Numbered from the stretch's first letter, positions 35,064-45,016 are shown. The stretch is DNA of 64,000 nucleotides from Palsa-89 sp963824345 (GCA_963824345.1 CAWGOZ010000020.1:1-64000); one strand, 5' to 3'. A program made the numbers and translations. The notes: generated from the sequence alone by a model not told the origin.

Positions 35064-35801
35064 TTACTTACTGCAGCCTTTTTTGGTTTCCTCGAATCCG
35101 TCGAACAAGCGCCCGGCATTGGCGCCGGCCAGCGTTTCCATGCGGTGCGGCTGGCCCTTCTCGACGGTATAGCGGGCCACCGTACCCATGGAGCGCAGGA
35201 CTTCGGCTTCTTTCTGCATCTCCGGGTGCCACATGTATTCGTCGTTCTCGCCGACGTACATAAAGACGCACATCTTCGAAATCGCCCGGAGTTTGGCTGG
35301 CGTGGGTTCCCACATATATCCGGGGAAGGCGGTGATGGACAAAAAATATTGAGGGTTCGCGGCGGCGACGTGGAAGGCGGCGATCCCGCCGTTGGATGGT
35401 CCGGCGATGTGAAACTTGTTGTCCTGTATTTTGTAATCGGCCAGGATCATCTTTAGGAACTCGGGGAAGATGCGAGCGCCTTCCTCGAAGAACAGCTCAC
35501 CGTCCGGAGCGGCGGGAGCCACCACGATATAGCCCCGTTTTTCAGCCTCCGCGCGGAAGTTGCGGTCGAGAATATTGTCCACCATCTTCATTGCTTGCGG
35601 GCCTCCGCCGAAGGCCAGGATCGCAGGATAAGCCTTGGCTGGATCATACCCGGCAGGAAGGACGACTTTATACTGGACTGTGACACCAGCAACTTTCTTG
35701 GTTTTTTCCAGCAGCTCGGCGTGGGCGGGTTGGGCTGCAAAGATCGCGACTACGGCTGCTGCGGAAAGCAACGGCATCCAGTTCTGCTTCGGTTGTTTCA
35801 T
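35064..35801 (-). CDS. Secreted alpha/beta-hydrolase (esterase / PHB-depolymerase-like)
   Basis: 245 residues from the ATG at 35801, chosen for the signal peptide (LLSAAAVVAIFAAQPAHA); the frame is open about 160 bases further without a leader. The fold includes VVLPAGYDPAKAYPAILAFGGG, nucleophile elbow HIAGPSNGGIAAFH with Ser in GPSNGG, acidic residue in VGENDEYMW and His in KGQPHRMETL. This matches feruloyl-esterase/PHB-depolymerase-type hydrolases. It is divergent from the DUF1801 gene. Confidence 0.78.
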   Translation of the reverse strand: MKQPKQNWMPLLSAAAVVAIFAAQPAHAELLEKTKKVAGVTVQYKVVLPAGYDPAKAYPAILAFGGGPQAMKMVDNILDRNFRAEAEKRGYIVVAPAAPDGELFFEEGARIFPEFLKMILADYKIQDNKFHIAGPSNGGIAAFHVAAANPQYFLSITAFPGYMWEPTPAKLRAISKMCVFMYVGENDEYMWHPEMQKEAEVLRSMGTVARYTVEKGQPHRMETLAGANAGRLFDGFEETKKGCSK

Positions 35802-35829
35802 ATAGCAAGATTCTATACGAGGAGGCGGC

Positions 35830-36198
35830 ATGGCAACCGGAGGGGCGAAGCCCAAGACCGTCGACGAGTACATCGCATCGTTTTCACCTGAAGTGCGGAC
35901 GATCCTGAAGAAGATACGGTTGACAATCAGGAAAGCCGCGCCGGGCGCGCAGGAGACCATCAGCTACAACATGCCAACATTTGTGCTGAAGGGCGTTTTG
36001 GTGCACTTTGCCGCGTTCAAGAAGCACATCGGCTTCTATCCGCCAGTGAGGGGTGATGCAAGGCTACAGAAGGCGCTCTCAATCTATGCGGGAGAGAAGG
36101 GCAATCTCCGATTTCCATTCGATCAACCGATTCCCTATGGCCTGATCGAAGAAGTTGTGAAGCTCAGAGTGAAGCAGAACAAGTCGAACGACACCTAG
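35830..36198 (+). CDS. DUF1801 / YdhG-type protein
   Basis: 122 residues. A strong GAGGAGG site at 35818-35824 precedes the ATG. It reads TVDEYIASFSPEVRTILKKI, ETISYNMPTF, HIGFYPPV and FPFDQPIPYGLIEEVVKLRV, the full signature of the DUF1801 (frataxin-like fold) family. The role of the family is not established. It overlaps the 3' end of the convergent BatA-like gene by four bases. Confidence 0.88.
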   Translation: MATGGAKPKTVDEYIASFSPEVRTILKKIRLTIRKAAPGAQETISYNMPTFVLKGVLVHFAAFKKHIGFYPPVRGDARLQKALSIYAGEKGNLRFPFDQPIPYGLIEEVVKLRVKQNKSNDT

Positions 36199-38245
36199 GA
36201 TTCGTCGCGCTGGGTGCCGAGGTAGCGGCTGGCGAGGGCCGATTCGGTAAGGGCGGCTACGAGCACCAGTAGCATGATGTACCACCAGAATCTCTCCGGC
36301 GTCCGATTTTGCGATGAAGGCGCGGGCGTCGTCGCAGGGCTGGACGCCGATGCAGCTTGCGAAGACTGGCCGCCTTGCCAGAGGGCGAGCACGTCGGCAG
36401 GGATGACGTCCAGGTTCGATTCCTTGGGATCGGGATTGACGCCTACTTCATCCTGGCGGCCGTCGGCGAGGCGTAGCTGATAATAGCCGGCTTCGGTGAG
36501 CTGGAACGATTGCGCGGACGCGGCTTCGCCCAGGGTGAGCGGGCGCTTGCCTTCCGGGTCGGTGACCTGGACGCTTTGGGCATTCTCGCGGGCATTGCGC
36601 AGTTCGAGGAACGCATCAACAGTTCGCGCGCCGCCCTGGCGCTCGCTGCCCGCGAGATAACGCGCGGTCTGCTCGATGAAGGGGACAAAGGACGGATTTA
36701 AGGGGAAATCGTTGGTGAGGTTGTCGAGCCCGGAGGTGAGCAGCACCACGCGGCCCTCGCCGATGCGCTTCTCAAGCAACAGCGGCGTCTGGTCGGCTAG
36801 ACGCACGATCACGCGAGCGGTACCTTGATCGACACCGGCACCGCTGCCGGGATCGACATTCAGAGCGTAGAAAAACTTGACGCCCGGCCAACCGCCGGCT
36901 TTGGCAACGGCGGGGTAGGAAGAGTCGCTGGAGCCGACCCCCATGTACCGATCGGGAACGCGCGTGTAGTCGCGGGTCTCGATGATGTGCGCGCCGAAAA
37001 TGGGGATCTGCGAACGGGCGCCGGCGGAGGTGCCGGCAGCGATGAAGAGACTGCCGCCGGAGCGCACGTAGCCGGTGAGCGAATTTTCGAGCAGCGAAGG
37101 CAGCGAATTAAGATCCGAAAGAACGATGAAGGCGTAATTGGACGGCTTCCGGTCGGCCGCTTCGTTGACGTTGATGGATTCCAGCGTGAAGGCCGATTGC
37201 GCGGCGGCCGAGAGCGCTGCGCCGACGTAGAGCGGCGAACGGTTGTCGCCGTAATTGTGAATCAGCAACGCCTTTTGCGGATCGGAACGCTCAACGGCAA
37301 AGCGGCGGAGGTCGTCGGCGGGGAGCGAGTCGACAGAGTCAATCTTGATTTCGCAGCGGTTGAAGCCGTAGGGCACTTCGAGCGCGGGGAAATCGACGGT
37401 GGCACGTCCGTTGGCCGGGACCGGGACGGTCTTGGTGGCTGTGGTCTTGCCATTCACGACCAGCGACACGGTGCGTTGCGCGGCGGGAGTCCCGTAACCG
37501 GCGATCACTGCTTGCACGCGAACCGGCTTGGCGTCTTTGCCCCAGACTTGCCCGGGGGCATCGACGGATTCGACAGTCCAGTTTGGTTCGGCCTTCGTGA
37601 CCACGGCATGCGTCACCAGCGTGACGTTGGAGGGCAGCGCCATGTCGGAGAAAGTGGTGGCCAGATCGCCGCGCTGCATATCGCTGAACAGATGAAGCTC
37701 GATGGGGGTGTGAACCGATTCGGCCATGGCGCGCACGGCGCGGGCCAGTTCGCCGAAGTTGCCGTGGCTATCGCCGGGCTGAATGGCTTGCACCGCGGCA
37801 CGCAACGCGGATTGATCTTCGATCGGCTGCGTCATGAAGCGTAGCTGCGGAGCCAAACGCCGCCACTTGAGCGCGCGCGGCGCCCTTGGCGGAAAGCACG
37901 CGGATGGCTGCGTCCTTGGCGTCGGCCAGGCGAGTGCCAGCGCGCATGCTGAAAGAATTGTCGATCACCAGCAGCACCAGACGGTTGCTGGCGAGAGCGG
38001 CCGAGTTGCGATTGATGAAGGGATTGGCGAAGGCCAGAATCAACAGCACCAGCAACAGCAGCCGCAGCGAAAGCAGCAGGAAATAGCGGAGGCGGCGATG
38101 GCGGGTCGAGCTTTGCGTGCGCGACTCGAAGAACATCAGCGAGCGCATCCGTTTTGGCGTGGATTTGCTTCTTCAGCAGATGCAGATAGAGCGGTAGGGC
38201 GAGGCCGGCCAGAGCCGCCAGGAACCAGGGGGCGAACAGGCCCAT
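36195..38245 (-). pseudogene. BatA-like membrane protein (two apparent frameshifts)
   Basis: The product reads in three frames. Start: MGLFAPWFLAALAGLALPLY, the BatA/aerotolerance N-terminal anchor. After a shift near 38170: KRMRSLMFFESRTQSSTRHR, a second membrane helix (LLLSLRLLLLVLLILAFANP) and a von Willebrand start LLVIDNSFSMRAG with the DxSxS metal motif. After a second shift near 37860 the frame is open to the stop at 36195 and ends in a membrane helix (WWYIMLLVLVAALTESAL). Both shifts are repaired by adding one base, so this may be sequencing error rather than a dead gene. Coupled to DinB one base upstream. Confidence 0.75.
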
Positions 38246-38246
38246 T

Positions 38247-38843
38247 TTAGTTGGGGCCTCGGCGCGCGCGTTTGAGCTTCGGAGCCGGGACCGTGAGGGA
38301 CCGGTTGTTCACGCCGCACGCTTTCCACAGCTTTTCCCAATTCCAGATCCCGGACGCGACTTTGCTCGGCAGCGGAAATCCGAGCTGATGCGCAAGCATG
38401 CACACCTGCCCGCGATGGTGGGCTTCGTGAGCAAGCATGTAGCACAGCATTTCCGGGCCAACCGGCCAAGGCCGAGCCCAGCCATCTCTGCGAAACCTAT
38501 CGACGCGGCCCCCATCACCACCGAGCGCTTCGGCGAGCATCTCCGCGCAACGCGCGGCGCTCTCGGCCAATCCTCGACGAGCCTGCTGCGGCGTGCAGTG
38601 CGCGCGGTTGAGCTGTGGCGGAACCTTCAGGTGCGGCGTTGTAAGCCTGATCCACTTGGAGCGGACATTGTGCATATGCGTGAAGATGGCCGCAATAGTG
38701 CGGACGTTGCCGGGCGGTTTGGCTTTCCAGGCGGTAGGGTCGAGATGTTCGATGATCACCTGGTTGATGCGGTCATTGACGGCAAAGATCTCGACCGCGG
38801 CCCGGCCGAGTTGAGTGTGAACCTGGAGTTGAGGCGTGGGCAC
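38247..38843 (-). CDS. DinB-family protein
   Basis: 198 residues in a four-helix bundle of the DinB/YfiT superfamily: the metal-binding histidines are expected in the helix with TIAAIFTHMHNVRSKWIRL and in MLAHEAHHRGQVCMLAHQLG. Members are thiol transferases or damage-inducible proteins; the substrate is unknown. It is placed oddly between two envelope-type genes, one base from the BatA-like start, and probably shares their transcript. Confidence 0.82.
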   Translation of the reverse strand: MPTPQLQVHTQLGRAAVEIFAVNDRINQVIIEHLDPTAWKAKPPGNVRTIAAIFTHMHNVRSKWIRLTTPHLKVPPQLNRAHCTPQQARRGLAESAARCAEMLAEALGGDGGRVDRFRRDGWARPWPVGPEMLCYMLAHEAHHRGQVCMLAHQLGFPLPSKVASGIWNWEKLWKACGVNNRSLTVPAPKLKRARRGPN

Positions 38844-38929
38844 GGCTACGTAATCCTTGACCTATGATACTTCCGGACCGGCGGCCGACCGCACGGGTTC
38901 ACTAGTCCCTATTCAACCTGGTCGCAGCT

Positions 38930-41241
38930 TCAAACAATGCCCCACTTCCGCCGCAGCCACCACTCGGAAAAGCGCAGCAGCAGCAACACCAGGAAGACCA
39001 GCGGCAAATCCCACAGATCCTTGGTCTCGCGCATGGTCACGCCAGCTTCCGAAAAAGGAATGGCGGCGGCGAGTTTGCCGAGGTCGGCGGGCTTCCAATA
39101 TTGTCCGCCGGTTTGGGTGGCGAGGCGTTCCAGCAGGTCGCGATTCTGTTCGGTGTGGAAATTCTCCGCGACGCCGTCCATGCGCTGAAAGGTTAATACG
39201 TCGCGGCCCAATTCCATTGCCCGGCTGCGCGTTGCGCCGTGACCTCGGTCAGGTACGCGCCCGTCTTGGGAGCGGACCAGGCGGCTTGGAACTGGCCGGG
39301 ATTATCGGGCACCGGCGACATCTCGACCAGGGCGCTGACGCCGCTCGGGCCCAGGATATGCGCTTCCACTTTGGCATCGGGCAGCGGGGTTGTACTGCTG
39401 ATCGCGAACGTCGGCGGTGATAGTTACCGCGCCGTTGTCGAGCAGCATCTGAGCGGGGACGGAAGCCGCCACGTGGCCCGGGGTATCGGAAACCAGCCAG
39501 CGCAGGAGCTGCTGCCAGAACAAATCGTGAGCGGTGTCGCCCAGAGGCGAACTCATCTGCCAGCGCCAACTGCCTCCGGTGGCCATGATCGCGGTGCGGC
39601 CGCGGCCGAAGTTTTCGGTGATCAGCAACGGCAGCTTGCGGCCTTCGGGCGTAATCATGTTGGCGAGAACGGCCGCGCCCGGCTTGGGAGTGCCGGGATC
39701 TTCATAGTCCATCAGGTAGGGCAGCTTCTTCCACTTGGCGGCGTTGGCGGCGGGGTCGTCAACCAGGCGGGTGATGATGCTGTCCACGCCGGCGGGCGCG
39801 AGTTCGGCCGTGGTGTGCGTGGTGCCGTTCCTCGGATCGGCCTCGCGATGAAACGTGCCCGCCTGGGTTGGCAGCGTGGTCGGGCAGCAGGTCGGTAAGG
39901 TTCGAGGCGTTCCAGCCGCCATCGGCCAGCGCGAACTGGCCGCCCAGCAGCAGCAGGCCGCCGCCGCGGCGATCCACGAACTCGCGGATCAATTCCTGCT
40001 GGCCGGGAGTGAAATAGCCGGCTTCCACCGACCCGATGATCAATCCCTGGTAGGCGAAAAGATCCTCCGGGCGGGAAGGAAAGCCGTCGGCCAGCTCTTT
40101 GGGATCGGCGATTCCCTGGCGGTAGATCTTGTTTTCGCTGGTGCGAACCATGGAGGCGATCTGCACCATGCGGTCGTCCTCTTCGGCCTGGCGGATGAAC
40201 TTGTACTCCCAGCGCGGCTCGCCCTCTATATAAAGGATGCGGCGCGGCTCGGAGCCGACATTCACCACGCGGGTCAAGGTATTGTTGGCCGTGTTCTCCT
40301 CGCCCGGCAAGCGGAGCCGGCGGCGATTTGCAGCGTTCTGGCGCCGGCGCCGCCGATATCGAACATCAAGGTCTCGGTCTGGAGATTGCCGTCCGCGCCC
40401 AAGGTGATGGTGCGGGCAGCGAGGATCTTGGCTTGGGCCGTGCTGACATCGCGCACCGTCAGGTTGATCTTGGCGCCGGCGTATCCGCGTTGATGCAACG
40501 TGATTTTGGCGGCGAGGCGGGAGTCGGCCAGCGCGCGCGGGGCGACCGACGACATCGTCCAGCTCCACATCATGCGCGGCGCGCTCGCGTCCGAAGCCCA
40601 CGGTGTGAACGGGAATGTGGCGGGCGCGCAGCGCGCTGATGGCGTCGGCGCTGATGCCGCCGGTGTTATCGTCGCCATCGCTGAGCAGCACCACGGCGCC
40701 GATGGGCAGGTCGGAAGTTTCTTCGCTCAATTGCTTGAGGCTGTCGCCGATGCGCGTGGAGGGGGCGGTCGGGTTGCAGATCCTTGAGGCTATCGATGCG
40801 GGCGGGCACGGCATCGACGCGGTACAGACGCGTTTGAAATCCGTGGTTGAGGCTGGTCGAGGACGCCGTTCTGAAGCGCCTTCACGGCCTGGCGCCTGGC
40901 GGGTGACACCGTCCTCGGATATGGCCATGCTGCGCGAATCGTCCACCAGCACGGCGATGATGTTTTGTTGCGGCTTCAGCTCGGCGACGGTGATGGCCGG
41001 CTGCCACAGCAGGACCAGGATGAGCGCGGCCAGCAGCGTCTGCAAGCCCCAGATCACCCAGGCTCGCCAGCTTCGCATGACCGGCGCGGCTTGCGCCAGA
41101 CGGGAGCGGATCAGCCAGGCCAGACCGGCGGCCGCGGCCAGGATCAGCGAGCACGAGCACCCACTTTGGCCACGCTCCCAGAAGGGCGAATTGGCCGCGT
41201 GCATACACGGAGCGCGGATATTTAAAGAGGAACTCGAACAC
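38930..41241 (-). pseudogene. von Willebrand / glutamine-amidotransferase-like membrane protein, multiply frameshifted
   Basis: A GTG at 41241 begins MFEFLFKYPRSVYARGQF. Recognisable pieces then appear in changing frames: AWVIWGLQTLLAALILVLLW (membrane), IIAVLVDDSRSMAIS (von Willebrand metal site), DLPIGAVVLLSDGDDNTGG, LYIEGEPRWEYKFIRQAEED, FVDRRGGGLLLLGG, LITENFGRGRTAIMATGGSW, and a final LVFLVLLLLRFSEWWLRRK helix ending at 38930. At least five shifts are needed, near 41160, 40880, 40530, 40310, 39900 and 39400. Single base gains or losses restore it, so the region is either decaying or poorly polished. Normally a partner of BatA, DUF58 and MoxR proteins. Confidence 0.75.
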
Positions 41242-41294
41242 GTGGGCTTCTAGACAACCGCTCCCTCACGTCACGGCTCAGAATCGGAGTAGTT

Positions 41295-42072
41295 CTAATG
41301 AGTCATGGAGTAGGTAATGTAGTTGAGCACGATGCGAAAAGCAAGTCCGGAAAACTTCTCGGGGTACTCGCGGGCTGTCGGCCCACTCCCAGGCGTCGCC
41401 GAGATGCATGTTGGCGCAGATGGCGACCATGATGCGTCCGTGGTCGTTGCGGATGGCGCGCCACTTGGGCACGTAGCCATCCTTCTCATAGGTGCGGCCG
41501 GTGTTGACGTAGACCTCGCTCGGGATCTGAAATTTTTCGTTGATGTCGTACAGGACGTGGTAAATCTCGTCGTCATCCTTGAGATCTTCGACAGGGCGAT
41601 CGGGCAACACCTGGCGCATGCCGGCCATGAAACGCTGCCAATCGTCGGTGCCGTGGAAGTCGTCCACCATCAGGAAGCCGCCCTTCAAAAGATAATCGTG
41701 CAGGCGCTTGGCCTCCTGGTCGGTGAAGGTCCAGGTATTCACGTCGACCGCGTAGATCCAGGGATAGTCGAAGAGATGGTCGCTATCGAGATCGGCGACG
41801 TTGAGCGGCGAAGGCGAGTTGATGCGGGTCAGCCGGCGCAGTGCGATCAGGCAATCGTTGTCGGCCTTGGGATAATCGCGCGACCAACCGCCGCCAAAGA
41901 AGCGAAAGCCGCGGCTGCCTCCCGAGGAAGTGTATTGGAGCCGGCTCCAATAAAACTCGGAGGGCACGTTCGATCCGGAGGAGTAGTCGTATTGGTATCC
42001 GCGGTAGCCGCCGAACTGCATGGCGTAGAGGCCGAGGGCGACGAAGAACAGGAAGGGCCGCGCGAGCTTCAT
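41295..42072 (-). CDS. DUF4159 protein, frameshift near the C-terminus
   Basis: About 259 residues. It has an N-terminal membrane helix (ARPFLFFVALGLYAMQFGG), FYWSRLQYTSSGG, the NVADLDSDHLFDYPWIYAVD and GGFLMVDDFHG motifs of DUF4159, related to glutamine-amidotransferase-like folds. At about 41370 the frame should move: reading on gives RVPREVFRTC, whereas the neighbouring frame gives the expected EYPEKFSGLAFRIVLNYITY and stops at 41295. Its ATG overlaps the stop of the HEPN gene (ATGA). Belongs with the BatA-like and DUF4175 genes. Confidence 0.75.
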
Positions 42073-42542
42073 GGGTGGTTGCCTCGGACTCGATTAAAGC
42101 GTAGCAGAAGAGCGGAGGGGGCGGCGCCGGACAGCTGCGGTGAGCACAGAAAGTGCGGAATCGTGGGCTGCCATTCTCTGAGAAGGTTGTAATCCGCCTC
42201 ATTGCGATCCTGCTTCGCCTGCGAAAAAGTTTCCGCGATGGTATAGAGGTGATATTTGATCGTGCGCTCCGGACCTTCTGGCGGCCGCCGATCGACGAAA
42301 TCGTTCAACTCCGACAGCTTTCTTCCAGATGCTTGCTTCATGGGGCCGTGGTCAAAGACTCGGGCGAGCGTTGCCTGAAATTGCGGATCGGTGCAGTTGG
42401 CAACAGCTTCCGAAACCAGCAGATGAAACAGCGCGTAGTATCCAGTGGATACCCCACGGCGCAAGCTGGCTCGGTTTGCTTCGTCAGGATGAAGGTTTGC
42501 CATCTCCAGAGCAAGTTGAAGCAGGTCCTCCGGGTAGGCCAT
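42069..42542 (-). CDS. HEPN-like protein
   Basis: 157 residues, helical. RRGVSTGYYALFHLLVSEAV fits the core of HEPN proteins, many of which are RNases of toxin-antitoxin or defence modules; the canonical RxxxxH catalytic motif is not obvious, though KYHLYTIAETF occurs later. The last 25 residues look unrelated to the rest, and the frame runs on into the DUF4159 start (ATGA overlap), so the natural end may be earlier. Four bases separate it from the upstream small gene. Confidence 0.6.
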   Translation of the reverse strand: MAYPEDLLQLALEMANLHPDEANRASLRRGVSTGYYALFHLLVSEAVANCTDPQFQATLARVFDHGPMKQASGRKLSELNDFVDRRPPEGPERTIKYHLYTIAETFSQAKQDRNEADYNLLREWQPTIPHFLCSPQLSGAAPSALLLRFNRVRGNHP

Positions 42543-42546
42543 TCGC

Positions 42547-42867
42547 TCAGACCCAGCTCGGCTCCTTCATTTTGGCGCGCTCGCTCTCGGTGAGGAAATC
42601 GAAATAGGGGACAACGCCCCATTCCTCCAGAGGCCGGATTTCCTGAACGATGGCCCATGAGATCTGCTTGGTGAACGCGAGGAGTTGGGGCCTTGGGACG
42701 GCATTGTCGGCCACTATTACTTGAAAAAAGACGGCGGAATCGCCGTTCCAGTCCGTTCCTAGCGCTGGAGTGACGCTCTAAACCTCGGGCGGCAAGGCCA
42801 CTTGGTCAATGGCCTCGAAGAATTGAGTTTGATGAGCATCCGCCCTGGCAATATTCACGCTTTCCAT
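42547..42867 (-). pseudogene. Small gene upstream of HEPN, interrupted by an in-frame TAG
   Basis: A frame of 107 codons from the ATG at 42867 to the TGA at 42547 is open except for one TAG at codon 30 (42778-42780). It reads MESVNIARADAHQTQFFEAI, then after the stop SVTPALGTDWNGDSAVFFQV, and ends LEEWGVVPYFDFLTESERAK. Both halves look like one protein, so the TAG is a recent nonsense change, a read error, or read through. I do not recognise the family. It is four bases from the HEPN start and is probably its partner. Confidence 0.55.
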
Positions 42868-42970
42868 TATCTCTCGAGTTGACGTCGCGGTCGGGGTTCC
42901 GAGGGGACCGGTCGTGACACCCCGCTTTGGCAGCCGAACACCGCGCGGATGCGCTCCGGGCGTTTCCAGG

Positions 42971-42986
42971 TTATACTAGAATATAA
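42971..42986 (+). promoter_or_regulatory. Palindrome over the putative promoter of the MazEF-type pair
   Basis: TTATACTAGAATATAA has inverted TTATA/TATAA ends around a six-base centre. It contains TATACT (42972-42977), a possible -10 box that ends 13 bases before the ATG at 42991. AbrB/MazE antitoxins usually bind palindromes over their own promoter, so this is a plausible operator. Confidence 0.4.
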
Positions 42987-42990
42987 TCTC

Positions 42991-43248
42991 ATGCACACAA
43001 CCAATCTGCGCAAGGTCGGTGGCTCAATCATGCTGGCCGTACCGCCCGCGCTGCTCGATATTCTGCAGCTCCGTCCCGGAGCGAAGGTGGGACTCGCGGT
43101 GCGAAGCGGACGGCTGATCGTTGAGCCCCAGCAGCGGCCGCGCTACACGCTCGATGAGCTGCTGGCTCAGTGCAATCCGAAGGCGCCGCGCGGCAAGGCA
43201 GAGCGCGAATGGCTGAGCGACGGGCCCGCGGGGAGCGAGTTGATTTGA
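42991..43248 (+). CDS. mazE: MazE/AbrB-type antitoxin
   Basis: 85 residues. The N-terminal swapped-hairpin barrel (NLRKVGGSIMLAVPPALLDI, LRPGAKVGLAVRSGRLIVEP) is the AbrB/MazE DNA-binding fold; the acidic-charged C-terminal tail (TLDELLAQCNPKAPRGKAER) is the part that usually blocks the toxin. The stop overlaps the next ATG (TGATG). An upstream ATG at 42949 is in frame but would include the promoter palindrome. Confidence 0.85.
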   Translation: MHTTNLRKVGGSIMLAVPPALLDILQLRPGAKVGLAVRSGRLIVEPQQRPRYTLDELLAQCNPKAPRGKAEREWLSDGPAGSELI

Positions 43249-43580
43249 TGCAGCGCGGCGAAATCTGGCTCGTTGGGCTGGATCCCGCGCAGGGACACGA
43301 GCAGAAGGGCCGCCGTCCCGTCCTGGTGGTGTCGCCGGAAGCTTTCAACCGAATCACGAAGGTGCCTGTGGTTCTGCCAATTACGAGCGGCGGGAATTTC
43401 GCGCGGACGGCCGGATTTGCGGTGAATCTGGAGGGCGCTGGAACGAAAACCACAGGGGTAGTCCGCTGCGACCAGCCCCGCGCCCTCGATCTCGGCGCGC
43501 GCGGAGGGAAGAAACTGGAAAGCATTCCCGATGCGATCATGGATGAGGTGCTGGCGAGACTGGCGCCGATCTTCGAATAA
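43248..43580 (+). CDS. mazF: MazF/PemK-type endoribonuclease toxin
   Basis: 110 residues of the MazF/PemK family, which cut single-stranded mRNA at short sites. Family motifs: QRGEIWLVGLDPAQGHEQKG, RRPVLVVSPEAFN, VPVVLPITSG and KTTGVVRCDQPRALD, with the catalytic Arg in the G-H-E-Q-K-G-R-R-P strand. Complete length and order antitoxin-toxin indicate an intact module. The recognition site cannot be read from sequence. Confidence 0.9.
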   Translation: MQRGEIWLVGLDPAQGHEQKGRRPVLVVSPEAFNRITKVPVVLPITSGGNFARTAGFAVNLEGAGTKTTGVVRCDQPRALDLGARGGKKLESIPDAIMDEVLARLAPIFE

Positions 43581-43591
43581 ATTGACGTCTC

Positions 43592-45016
43592 ATGGAACGA
43601 CGAGACTTTCTTAAGCTGGCCGGCCTAGCGGCTGCGACCACGCGGCTCGGCGCGCAGACTTCGTTTCTCGCGCCCTCCGGTCCGCAAGACATCGCCAAGA
43701 CCGATTTCACCTTGCAGATCGCGCCCATCACCGTGGAACTGGCGCCCAATCGCATTGTGAGCACCATCGGATACAACGGCACTTCGCCGGGACCGCGGCT
43801 GCGCATGAAGGAGGGCGTGCCGGTGACGGTGAACGTGGTCAATGACACGGACGTGCCGGAGTATGTGCATTTTCACGGACTGCTCATCCCATCTGAGGTG
43901 GATGGATCGGAGGAAGAAGGAACGCCCGTAGTTCCTCCGCACGGAACCCGCAGCTATCGCTTTACGCCCACGCCGGCCGGCACCCGCTGGTACCACACGC
44001 ACACCATGTCGATGGACGACCTGCATCGCGGCAGCTTCACCGGGATGTTCGGTTTTCTGATCGTCGAGGGAGCCAATAATCCCGGCAACTTCGATCAGGA
44101 GCATTACCTCGCGCTGCGCGATTGGGAGCCGTACTTCACCAATCAATCCATGGATAACGACGATCTCGATCCCGCCGGGGCGCAACCGGAAAAGCCGGCT
44201 GTGCTGGATACGCGGCAGCCGGGGATGGAAGTGGCGGCCGATATTTTTTCGATCAACGACAAAGCGCTAGGCGCCGGCGAGCCGATCCGCGTGAATCCCG
44301 GACAACGCGTGTTGTTTCATTTTCTGAATGCCAGCGCCATCGAGATCCGGCACCTGGCTCTGCCCGGTCACAAATTCAACGTGATCGCGCTGGACGGAAA
44401 TCCCGTGCCAACGCCGGCGGCAGTGGACGTATTGATGCTGGGTCCGGGCGAGCGCATCGATGCCTGGGTGGAGATGAACCAGCCCGGCGTTTGGATCCTG
44501 GGCGCGCCCGAGGACGCGGTGCGCGAAGGCGGCTTGGGTGTCGTTATCGAATACGCCAATCAACACCGCACGCCGCTGTGGACGCCGCCGCCCAAGTCCG
44601 CGTGGGATTATACGGTCTTTGGCAAGGCACCCTCGCAGCCAGCGCCCACCGAGCGCTTGGACATGATATTCGAAAAGGTTCCGCGCGGCGCAGGAAAATT
44701 CAACAGCTTCACGGTGAATGGCAAGTCCTACCCGCACGAGCAGGAGTTTCTGCTCAAACAGGGCGCGCGCTACCGCCTGACGTTTCACAATCGTACCGAC
44801 GATTCACATCCACTGCATGTCCATCGGCACCAACTGGAGATCAGCGAAATTTACGGCAAAGCGATCTCGGGCGTGATCAAGGACACGGTAGTAGTGCCCA
44901 CCTACGGGCGCGCCAGCGTGGACTTTACCGCCGACCAGCCGGGAGCGACGCTGTTTCACTGTCATATCCAACAGCACATGGATTACGGCTTCAAGGCTCT
45001 CCTGCGGTATTCGTAG
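43592..45016 (+). CDS. Multicopper oxidase (laccase-like), exported by TAT
   Basis: 474 residues. The start MERRDFLKLAGLAAATTRLG is a twin-arginine leader. All four copper motifs are present: YVHFHG, TRWYHTHTMS, HPLHVHRHQ and FHCHIQQHMDYG, giving one type 1 and a trinuclear centre. It oxidises metals or phenolics with reduction of O2 to water in the periplasm. The axial position after the HCHIQQHMD motif is a Met. No copper export genes are nearby, so Cu(I) oxidation is not specially supported. Confidence 0.9.
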   Translation: MERRDFLKLAGLAAATTRLGAQTSFLAPSGPQDIAKTDFTLQIAPITVELAPNRIVSTIGYNGTSPGPRLRMKEGVPVTVNVVNDTDVPEYVHFHGLLIPSEVDGSEEEGTPVVPPHGTRSYRFTPTPAGTRWYHTHTMSMDDLHRGSFTGMFGFLIVEGANNPGNFDQEHYLALRDWEPYFTNQSMDNDDLDPAGAQPEKPAVLDTRQPGMEVAADIFSINDKALGAGEPIRVNPGQRVLFHFLNASAIEIRHLALPGHKFNVIALDGNPVPTPAAVDVLMLGPGERIDAWVEMNQPGVWILGAPEDAVREGGLGVVIEYANQHRTPLWTPPPKSAWDYTVFGKAPSQPAPTERLDMIFEKVPRGAGKFNSFTVNGKSYPHEQEFLLKQGARYRLTFHNRTDDSHPLHVHRHQLEISEIYGKAISGVIKDTVVVPTYGRASVDFTADQPGATLFHCHIQQHMDYGFKALLRYS

